Shown piece by piece: positions 56,150 to 64,000 of a stretch of DNA of 64,000 bases. Origin of the DNA: Brachionus manjavacas. Lineage: Eukaryota; Rotifera; Eurotatoria; Ploima; Brachionidae. A program made the position numbers and the translations under genes. Position 1 is the first letter of the stretch. Every line of letters begins with the position of its first letter. Under the pieces are notes generated by a model that worked only from the letters and a program-made list of their open reading frames with translations, was not told the DNA's origin and ran no database searches. Location of the stretch: the NCBI GenBank assembly GCA_019054805.1, contig JAHQIY010000003.1, positions 8,804,001 to 8,868,000 on the forward strand. The letters are read 5' to 3'.

Positions 56150-56980
56150 AAGTTTTAAAAAAATTCTTATTTTATTGAAAAATTTCTTAATAAATGAATG
56201 ATTCAACGAAAATCCACTATGAGTTCTTTAAAAGTCATTAAGTCAAAGTAAAGTCAAGATTTAAAAAAAAATCAATTGACTTAGTAGTAGTAGTAAAAAA
56301 AAAAAAATTTTTTTGTGTATGTTCACATTTACTTTTAATGTTGTAGACTAATTATTCGAATATTTAAAAAACCTACAATCATCAAGTTGTTCAAGGCTTT
56401 GAATGAAATTGAAGCAACATTTAAAAAATTTTTATTTTTGAAATTAAATTCGAAAATAAATTTGCATTAAAAATAATTACTATTATATTTGGTATATTGT
56501 ACAAATGCACAATTTATTATATAATATTAGTGACAGATTAATAGCCAAAAATCTTATACAAAATTAAATAACCTTACCTTAGATTAAGGGTTATATACGT
56601 ACAATTTAAATATTGAGCAAAAAGAGTTTTGAAAAAAAAAAAGAAAACTTTCCCATTCTTCATCAGATTTTCATCAAAGTTTTTTGAACTCATGTTTTTT
56701 GTAAGAAATTTCGATCAGAATAACTTTTTTCTTGAGCCGAGTAAAGTTTATGGAACCGTCTTAATAAAATTACTCCAAAAAATATTTGAAGGTTTGTGTT
56801 GATTGTTCGAAATCTGAAATTATTATTGGTATGCAAATAGCAACACTACTCAATTTATTTTTTGAATATTTTTAAATTCAAATTTATCTATTAATTTTTT
56901 TTAATTTTTAATTACTGTTTTGATTATTAATATTTTTCAAATACTTCGTAATGTTCACTTACGCAATGCCCGCGGTTGTC
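56150..56980. other. Spacer downstream of papilin
   Basis: AT-rich; includes a TAGTAGTAGTAG run at 56284-56296 followed by an A/T homopolymer. No gene. Confidence 0.4.
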
Positions 56981-56984
56981 AGTC

Positions 56985-58083
56985 TTCTTGTCAAGCTTTT
57001 TGCATACGATAGCAAGCTTATCGCAAAGATTCAAAAGCGACTTTGTCTCACTTCAGCAAAACCTTAACGCTCTCTCGGAGTCGAATAAGTGGTGAATGCT
57101 TTTCAATGTGGACAAGTGCAAGGCGATGGAGTTCAGAATATCCGGCAACAGCTTCTTCACTGAGTCTGAGCTACTGATGGGGGATCTTGACTCCAGGAGT
57201 GTACCAGCCTTTGTCAACACCGAGAAAGATCTCGGTGTAATTTTCTCAAGTAATTTTCAGTTCACTAAGAACATTCGAACACAAGCTAACAGAGAAACGA
57301 GTATCTTCGGTCAGGTAAAACAAACCTTCAGACACTGGACCATCGACACATTCAGGACTCTCTATTGTGCTTTCGTAAGGCCTTATCTGAAATACGCCGT
57401 ATTCACAGCAAGAAAGACAATAAGCTTTTGGAGACTGTGCAGAGAATAGCTACCAAACTAGTTCGGGGAATTAAGAACTGGACTTATGAGGACCGCCTTG
57501 CAATTCTCAACCTAACATCCCTTCACGAGCGCCGTGCACAAGGCGATATGATCCAACAATTTAAACTGTTAAATGGAATCAACGAAGTTAATAGGGCGAG
57601 CCCACAGATCCATAGCAGCTCACTTTCCCAGTCCGGGTCGGCCAGAGGAATTAGGGGGCACACGAGGAGACTGTCCGGTCAGGTCACAACCAAATGTATG
57701 CAAAGGGCCGATTTTTTTACTAACAAAGTTGTCAATGAGTGGAATGCTCTGCCCGCCGAGTTCAATCACAGACTCCGACTCAGTCAATCAATTCAAGAAA
57801 CGCTACGATGCCTTCGTTACCGGTCACCAAAATTTCGCCACATAAAAATTTTAATTTTAATTTAATTTGATCTAACAATATCTTTTATGAACCCCTTTCA
57901 GTTCCTTCTAGTTTCTTTCTTACCTAAAGCTGTAAATAATGACTGTTGACTCTAAAAACTTAAAACTTCTTGTATTTTTGTAATTTTCCTTGTATAGCGC
58001 AATGTGCTACTATAGGATACTTACTAGAAGGTTGCTTCCGCAAGCTTGCTTGTCGTAGTTTTTTTTATTATTATTATTATTAT
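56985..58083 (+). mobile_element. LINE 3' half (jockey/CR1-like reverse transcriptase end)
   Basis: A mutated RT active-site box (FAYDSKL instead of YADDTKL) at about 56997 is followed by SLQQNLNALSESNKW, MLFNVDKCKAMEFRI, VNTEKDLGVIFSS, RTLYCAFVRPYLKYA, LETVQRIATKLVRGIKNWTY, EDRLAILNLTSLHERRAQGD and finally GHTRRLSGQVTTK and FFTNKVVNEWNALPAEF. Frame changes at about 57365-57430 and after 57740 (the correct ending FKKRYDAFVTGHQNFAT lies in another frame) show it is dead. The 3' untranslated part runs to a (TTA)n tract at 58063-58083. Higher GC than the flanks. Confidence 0.8.
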
Positions 58084-58089
58084 ATTTTC

Positions 58090-58575
58090 TTGATAAAACT
58101 AAAGGACAGGTTTGATTTACAAGCAAGGGTGTTCTAGGTGGCCTTTTTTTTTTAGTAAACTAATTGCTTAGTTAGCTTGATGATTTATAGTAAATTTTCG
58201 GCAACTTGAAGTTCATGATCATAATCACATGATCAAAAATTAATATATTAAAATTTTAATAAAATTATGGAAAAAGCTTTTTTAAATACTTTTAAATTAA
58301 ACATAAAATGTTTATTATTTTAATAAATTTAAAAAAAAAACTTCCAATTGATGTTAAATTGGAAAAAAAGATTTAATTTCCAATTGATTTAAATTTTAAA
58401 GACAAATTTGAAATCCATATTAAAGCATCCAAATTATGGCTTTAAATGTTATTTCAATATTAATAAAAATATTTTACAGCGAAACAAAGTTAAATTTTGT
58501 GTTGAAAAATTTAAAAATATTTATTTAGATTTTATTTTACTTCAGAAAAAAATTCATATAATTTTCTTCCCAATT
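58090..58575. other. Spacer, nothing recognised
   Basis: AT-rich. A 62-codon Lys/Ile/Asn-rich frame is judged random. Confidence 0.4.
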
Positions 58576-58579
58576 AAAG

Positions 58580-58904
58580 TGTTGGCGGAGCTGTAAGCTT
58601 AGGCTGACTCTACTCCATGGTCATATTGGACCTTTCATACTAGTTATAATTTGTAACTAGTCTTGTTGCTAAAATAGATTTAAACTAAACTCGTAGTTAC
58701 TAGGCTGTATCTGACTAATAAGAATTGATTGGAACTTGGAGACAATTTGGAAAATAGAATGATATTCAAAGGATATATAAGAGAGATTGGAGAAGAGCTA
58801 GTTTGTGTTTTTAGCTCAAGATTTGAGTTTAATAAAGTTAAAAAAACTAAGTCTATTCTTTCCAATGCCAAAGTCTAAGTCCAGTCCTAAGTTAACCGCT
58901 TACA
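58580..58904 (+). repeat. 5' LTR
   Basis: 325 bp, TGTTGGCGGAGCTG...CCGCTTACA. Contains the ATG proposed for gag near its 3' end. Confidence 0.9.
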
Positions 58905-59929
58905 AAAGTGGTGCCCAGTGGGAGGAAGAGGAACAAGCTCAACGTGCTGCTAAAAGAACAAGCAAGTGTTCCAAGCCCAGATGTCGTCCACCCAAAATCG
59001 CTCGACTTGATAAGGGACCTGAGAAGCAAGAGGACTCCACAGCCACTCAAGACATTACATTAAGCCACCATTCTAATATTCCACAGCCAAGTCACGTCAG
59101 AGCCCCACCTTCAATTTCTATTCGAGTATTCAATGGTAGCCCAGATGAAGACTTGGAGCAATGGATTGCCGAATTTAAGATAAAGTTATATGGAGTTGCG
59201 GATGAACAATTCAAGATTGAAGCACTCAAAGCTTACACTAGTGGACGAGCCCGTGAACTTCTGAACAGCTTTAATTCTGATTTATTCGTCAGCAATAGTT
59301 TTGAAAAACTATTGGACGAACTAAGGAAGACTTTCCTACCGCAAACGCCAATACATTATTTAAAGATTTTGGCGAATACTAGACGTTCACCAAATGAACC
59401 ATTAGATCATTTTACTATTCGCGTAGGTGAACTTGTGCATAAAGCATTTCCGACCAATGACTCTAACATATTGGATCGAATGAAGATGGAATATTTTATA
59501 AATGGGTTAAGTGCTGATCTAGGGTCACTTGTACGGAACCGTACACCTACCAATCTAAATAAAGCTTTGAAGTATGCAAACTAGTACGAAGGTGAAAAGA
59601 TGGCTCGCAGAAAAGATTTTAAAGAATCAAAGGAAGCAAAACTTATTCCATTAGCAGCCGGATCTGATGCCGTTAGCGGTGAAGGACAAGAAAATAAACT
59701 GAAAGAAAAGGATAATGATAATGAGAAATTGATTGAGCAATTAAACGAACAATTGAAGAAATTGAAAAGTGATCTTAATGATGAAGTTCTTAAACTAAAA
59801 ACCGAAAAAAAAAAAAAAAAAAAATTCGGATATAAGTCCAACTGGAAAGCGGGACATCAAGACGATAAGAAGAAAGCATTTCATTTTATTTTATTTTATA
59901 TATTTTCATTTTATCATTTTATTATTTAA
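58867..59929 (+). pseudogene. Retrotransposon gag with an in-frame TAG
   Basis: The frame opens with MPKSKSSPKLTAYKSG inside the 5' LTR. A basic region (RAAKRTSKCSKPRCRPPK) and a proline-rich stretch follow, then a Retrotrans_gag-type helical domain (ISIRVFNGSPDEDLEQWIAE ... FLPQTPIHYLKILANTRRSP ... MEYFINGLSADLGSLVRN). A TAG at 59582 interrupts what is otherwise one frame, which continues YEGEKMARRKDFKESKE and a charged coiled-coil (LIEQLNEQLKKLKSDLNDEV) up to an A-run (KKKKKK) and a microsatellite-encoded tail. No CCHC zinc knuckle is seen. Confidence 0.8.
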
Positions 59930-60173
59930 GCATTTTATTTTGCTGAGGTATACACCATTTACAACCAATGAGATTGCAGCAGAAACCATTAATGATTTGG
60001 AGAAAAGTCAGATATAGGCTAGTAACGTGACAAGAGTTTAGGAAGGGCAACATTGAGGGCGCTGGATATGGCAGACTCGGTTAGTCGGATAGGACTAACT
60101 GGGTAAGTCCTATGCTGTAGTGTTATGGCGGTGGTCCTGATCGCTGCTACAGTGACAGTAGGACATCCGAACT

Positions 60174-60210
60174 AGTACTGTACTGTACAGTACTGTACTA
60201 GTACTGTACA
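60174..60210. repeat. GTACT/ACTAGT palindromic cluster
   Basis: Repeated GTACTGTACAGTACTGTACT-type sequence inside the LTR element, self-complementary around TACTGTACAGTA. Confidence 0.7.
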
Positions 60211-60258
60211 GACTAGGACGGATATGCAATGAGGACATTGCTTCTTGACCGGAGGGAG

Positions 60259-60582
60259 TGTTGGCGGAGCTGTAAGCTTAGGCTGACTCTACTCCATGGT
60301 CATATTGGACCTTTCATACTAGTTATAATTTGTAACTAGTCTTGTTGCTAAAATAGATTTAAACTAAACTCGTAGTTACTAGGCTGTATCTGACTAATAA
60401 GAATTGATTGGAACTTGGAGACAATTTGGAAAATAGAATGATATTCAAAGGATATATAAGAGAGATTGGAGAAGAGCTAGTTTGTGTTTTTAGCTCAAGA
60501 TTTGAGTTTAATAAAGTTAAAAAAACTAGTTTATTATTTCCAATGCCAAGGTCTAAGTCCAGTCCTAAGTTAACCGCTAACA
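60259..60582 (+). repeat. 3' LTR
   Basis: 324 bp, near-identical to the 5' LTR; ends CCGCTAACA. Confidence 0.9.
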
Positions 60583-60589
60583 AAAGATA

Positions 60590-60863
60590 AACTAATAATG
60601 TTTAACAAAGTTTAAAAATTTAGTATTTAAATTTTGATAAAAATAACTTTTTTTTAAATCAAAAACTTTAATTAAATTAAATTATAATTGATTTTTATGT
60701 ATTAAAAGAAATTTAAACTCAAAAACATTACTTCGAGTACATAAAACTAGCAATTTTTTCAGCTCCAAAGAAAGCGTCAATTACTAAAGTGATCTTAAGT
60801 CCGATGTAATTTTAAGTTTTAAAAAAATGCTAATTGATTAAATGAATTCAACATTGAAATAAT
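60590..60863. other. Spacer between LTR element and oxidoreductase gene
   Basis: No feature seen. Confidence 0.4.
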
Positions 60864-60869
60864 TTTATT
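60864..60869 (-). other. Poly(A) signal of the NAD(P)-binding gene
   Basis: AATAAA on the minus strand about 80 bases after the stop. A second AATAAA overlaps the stop codon itself. Confidence 0.4.
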
Positions 60870-60945
60870 ACAAAAAAAACATTTAAAGTCTAAAAATAAT
60901 ATAATCCTGACTAACTAATTTATAATCTAAAAAAATAAATAAATT

Positions 60946-61865
60946 TTATTTGACTAAATCAATCGCAACACCTTGTTTAAAGTAAAGACTCTTGTCAAGT
61001 GCTTCAAGCATAAATTTGGCCACATTCGCTCTTGGTATCTGACTTTTGGTCGAATAATCAGGAAAAAAGTAAGCGTTTTCATTTACTTTTATTTCAGAAT
61101 CTAAATTATTTGTCCAGTTTTCAATTATTAATAACAAGTCTTAAAAATTTTACCCGAGATTGGAGCATCAAGTAATCTTGGTGGTCTTACTATGGTATAG
61201 TCAATATCGGAGCATTGGCTGAATAAGAATTCTTCCATTTCATTCATGCTATCCAAATGTCTGCCTAACATTGGCCTCATCACGATTTTGTACATCATCG
61301 GATAAATACTATCAGCTAAAATAAAAATTAAGCCTAGGTAGCTCTCTAAAAATATCTCTAAAACTACGCTTAGAATAAAATGATGTAAGACATATTAAGC
61401 GTTTAACGTTAGCTTTTCTCATTGCATCTACAATCGCTTTGATTGACTCTTGGTAAAAAGTAATCTTAAACATAGCGATTCCAGCAACTCCAAGTGTAGA
61501 TAGAACACAGTCATGTCCTGCTATGTGCGAAGCAACTTCTTCTGAATTTAAAATGTCACATTTTACTATCTAAAATTCAATAATAAATAAATGAAATTGC
61601 ATAATTCCAATGTTTACTTTTAAGTTTTTGTTGCTTTCGTACTGGGCCAGTTTTGCTGGATTACGAACTAAAGCTGTGCATTCATCACCGCGCTCTAGTA
61701 TCTGCGATACTAGTTGCAATCCTGTATTACCCTGATTGAAAAATATGGTTATAAAAAATGTCAACCAAAAAAAATAGGATCAGCTTGATTTTTTTAATTT
61801 ATAATTAGCCGAGTCCTTTTTAATTAGTAAAAATTTACAGTTGATCCAAAAACAGCAATTTTCAT
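60946..61865 (-). CDS. NAD(P)-binding oxidoreductase, BLVRB/NmrA-like
   Basis: Five exons on the minus strand: 61839-61865, 61618-61731, 61368-61569, 61154-61315, 60946-61100. The spliced length is 660 bases (219 residues) with GT-AG junctions and no stop. Exon 1 is only nine codons (MKIAVFGST). Joined to exon 2 it makes the Rossmann motif AVFGSTGNTGLQLV, GxxGxxG with the pattern of flavin reductase/biliverdin reductase B and NmrA-type proteins. TALVRNPAKL gives the usual NADP-preferring Arg. HDCVLSTLGVAG and IDYTIVRPPRL fit the later strands and substrate side. Length matches BLVRB (about 206). Likely a cytosolic NADPH-dependent reductase; the substrate is unknown. An Asp/Tyr-rich insertion (NENAYFFPDYSTKSQIPR) precedes the conserved end ANVAKFMLEAL. 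Confidence 0.88.
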
Positions 61866-62384
61866 TTTTTAAATTGAATTTAAAATTCTAAAATTTTTAA
61901 ATGGAAACAATTAAATGAAGATGATTCAAAAAATTAGATGTGACTGAATTTGACAAATATTTCATCCATGAAAAATTTGAATTACGACTTGAAAATTAAA
62001 AACAAAAGGAGAATAAAATTTCATGAATTTTCTTTTAACCCTTTTGAATCGAGCAAATCGAGCAAAAAATTTTGAAAATTTTCTCTTTTGTCCTTAGAAA
62101 ATAAGCATAAAAATGCATTTTTTAGATAAAAAATTCAGAAACATCAAAAATTTGTTATTAAAAACCAAAGCTTATTCTAAAAGATAAATCAAATTTTTTA
62201 TTTATTTGTTTAAATCGAGTTTTATTTCGATTTATGAAAAAAAAATCGATAAAATTTATTATCACTTGAGCTAATTTGATTAACCCAAAGTGCATTAATA
62301 TTTTCAATGGAATAAAGTAAATAAAATACTAAAAAAAAACTCAAAAATTCATTTCAAAAACGTCTAAAAATTAAAATCTGTGTT
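61866..62384. other. Spacer, nothing recognised
   Basis: AT-rich upstream region of the oxidoreductase gene and downstream region of the next minus-strand gene. Confidence 0.4.
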
Positions 62385-63059
62385 TTATAAACTGCTATTG
62401 TTGGGCGAAAAACATGTCGAGCAATTTGAAGGACTGGTAGTTTTGCTAGATGGTGTGCAGCTGGCTTCGAAAATCTGAATTGGTCTAAAATGATGGTCAA
62501 AAAATTCATTCTCCAAATAAAAAAGAGTCCTGTATCGTTCAAATCTGTCAATGAGCAGCATATCGGCCGAATTTCTTTCCTTCGAATTGAAAGCCGGACC
62601 TCGACACTCGTCACTTTCGTCATCCTCAAATTCGTCCAAAACTCCAAATGCATCAAAATTCGGCACAATCCATTGTAAAATAGATGAATTTAGACCAGCA
62701 AATATTTTTTTTATATTCTCTATTCTATCTATTGTTGTACTACACTCAACTATCAAGCTTTTTATGTAATCACTAACAGATCCATCGGGCTACAGAAAAA
62801 TGAATAAAGTAATAAAAAAATTATTCTTATTTACAGTGTATTTAGTTAATAGAAATGAATTTTTGAATAAAATTAATTATTTATGTACTTTGTTTATTAA
62901 ATGAAATATGTCGGACGCGATTCGGCATAGCGTAGCACTCATCCAATTTTCACCAAGAATCGGTTTAAGACTCTCTAACTTAGATTTGATTATTCTGTAA
63001 ATTGTTATCAGATTACCAATGTTTCGACGAACTACAATTTTGGTTCGCTCTTCTAACGA
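62385..63059 (-). CDS. Unrecognised gene, 3' exons only
   Basis: Two minus-strand exons: 62889-63059 and 62385-62789, separated by a 99 bp GT-AG intron and joined in phase 0, giving 191 residues and a stop. The upstream exon begins at an acceptor (TTTAAG before TCGTTAGAAG), so more 5' exons exist but were not found in the last kilobase. The visible protein is helical at first (SLEERTKIVVRRNIGNLITI, LESLKPILGENWMSATLCRI, IASDIFHLINK). An acidic segment (DEFEDDESDECRGPAF) and a Ser/Thr/Cys-rich tail (PSSKTTSPSNCSTCFSPNNS) follow. I do not recognise the family. Confidence 0.6.
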
Positions 63060-64000
63060 CTTAAATTGAATATTTTAAATAAATTTGTAAAATTATTTTA
63101 TTTTAAATTAAGTCAGAATATGAGTCACTAAAATTAATTACATTTACGAAATAAATTTTTTTTTAAACTTTTTAATTAGAAATAGATTTTAATTGTTTTT
63201 TCAATTTTTTTAATCATGCAATCCACCCAAAAACAAAATTTGAAAAAACTTCATCAAAAAGACCCGAATGTTCCTATTCATTTATTCCTCTATAAGAATC
63301 TTCTCTTAAAAAAAATGTCTCCAAAAAATTTCCTAGTAAACAATCAAACTAAAATTTACTTTTTCAAAGACCAATTTTGTTAATTATCATATTGATTTTT
63401 TTTATCATTTTTTATATTACATCACGGCTTACGACAAAAAAAGTTCCTTAATCACTGCATTTTTATTGTAAAAAAAATTAATATTCTAATTACAAAATTA
63501 TTTCTATTCATATTAAATTTTTCAAAAAGTCGTGTTCTATTATTAGTTTCTTAATTTACAATTAGGATGTCTCCAGATTAACTGCTAAATTCAGATATTT
63601 TAAGTAAAATTAACTATATTAATCTTAAGTTTTAGACCAGCAAATATTTATCAATAAAAATTTATTTTTATAATATGAAATATGATAAATCTTAAAGAAT
63701 AACTCAAAATTCAGTAAAATTAATTTATTCTCAGAATTTACATCATAATTTTTATAATTAAATAATAGTACCAATTGTTCTTAAAATCAAATAGCATTTT
63801 TTTATTAAATTTTGTGAACTGAGGATCATTTTCCAGAACCAAAATTTAGAAATTATTTTCTGCCATTCGAATTTAATTTACATAAATGAGTATAATTTTA
63901 TTTTTTTATCTTTAACTTCATATTTACACAAATTTGGATAATGTCATAATGTAAAAAAAATAATAAAGAAAAATTTTATTAGGATTTTGTAAGAGAAAGC
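63060..64000. other. AT-rich end of window
   Basis: Probably intron or upstream region of the unrecognised minus-strand gene. No exon could be supported. Confidence 0.4.

Larger units (their letters stand above)
58580..60582 (+). mobile_element. 2.0 kb LTR retrotransposon, Ty3/gypsy-like, without a recognisable pol core
   Basis: Two LTRs (58580-58904 and 60259-60582; TG...CA) differ at only about half a dozen positions. Both outer flanks read AAAG (58576-58579, 60583-60586), a 4 bp target duplication. AAAGTGGTGCCCAGTGGG just after the 5' LTR is a candidate primer-binding site; GGAGGGAG just before the 3' LTR is a candidate polypurine tract. Between them are a gag frame with one stop, an A-tract, a TTTTA-rich microsatellite and a short tail reading LRYTPFTTNEIAAETINDLE. 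No protease, RT or integrase core remains, so movement would need an autonomous partner. Confidence 0.9.

Noticed and set aside
57573..57845. Alternative 90-codon frame overlapping the LINE end
   Set aside because: Not an independent gene: its last part is the displaced true C-terminus of the frameshifted LINE protein.

Overview
The window is very AT-rich nuclear DNA from an invertebrate animal. Evidence: spliced genes with tiny GT-AG introns (mostly 43-60 bp), AATAAA signals just after stop codons, animal-specific proteins (a papilin-like matrix protein ending in a PLAC domain, a Ly6-type three-finger protein, a neuronal-calcium-sensor EF-hand protein), and many animal transposons. Short introns, high AT and abundant Mutator-like elements would fit a monogonont rotifer such as Brachionus, but the species cannot be proved from sequence alone.

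Layout. 1-3.6 kb: a pogo-like scrap, an intronless PDIA6-type protein disulfide isomerase (minus) and an 845 bp fold-back element. 3.6-10 kb: LINE remnants and two nested Mutator-like elements (MULEs), one inserted in the SWIM-finger codons of the other. 10.4-11 kb: a two-exon Ly6-like gene. 11-14.7 kb: repeat remnants. 14.7-16.5 kb: an 8-exon FOXRED1-like FAD oxidoreductase (minus). 18.3-24.7 kb: a 6.4 kb EnSpm/CACTA-like element with a multi-exon tnp2-type transposase and a 5-exon BEN-domain gene. 25-27.5 kb: a Ty3/gypsy pol relic, a ~540 bp 11-mer polypyrimidine satellite, nested palindromes and a LINE reverse-transcriptase relic. 28.2-29.5 kb: a two-exon, 400-residue helical protein with a central hydrophobic block. 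30.4-33.9 kb: possible exons of an unrecognised gene and LINE scraps. 34.3-35 kb: an EF-hand gene (minus). 35.8-39.5 kb: a mosaic of LINE, MULE and small repeat pieces. 40.6-56.0 kb: one 24-exon papilin-like gene (plus), its large introns stuffed with transposon fragments. 57-60.6 kb: a LINE 3' half and a short LTR retrotransposon with intact LTRs and no recognisable pol core. 60.9-61.9 kb: a 5-exon NAD(P)-binding oxidoreductase (minus). 62.4-63.1 kb: the last two exons seen of an unrecognised gene (minus).

The host genes are unrelated to one another (secretory folding, mitochondrial redox, calcium signalling, extracellular matrix, flavin/NADPH redox) and show no operon-like arrangement. Six multi-exon models (FOXRED1-like, BEN, EF-hand, papilin-like, NAD(P)-binding, 400-residue helical) each splice to a length divisible by three with no internal stop, which supports them. 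The mobile DNA is the most eventful part: at least four MULE families, nested insertions, inverted duplications, and paired terminal repeats with target-site duplications that can be read directly.
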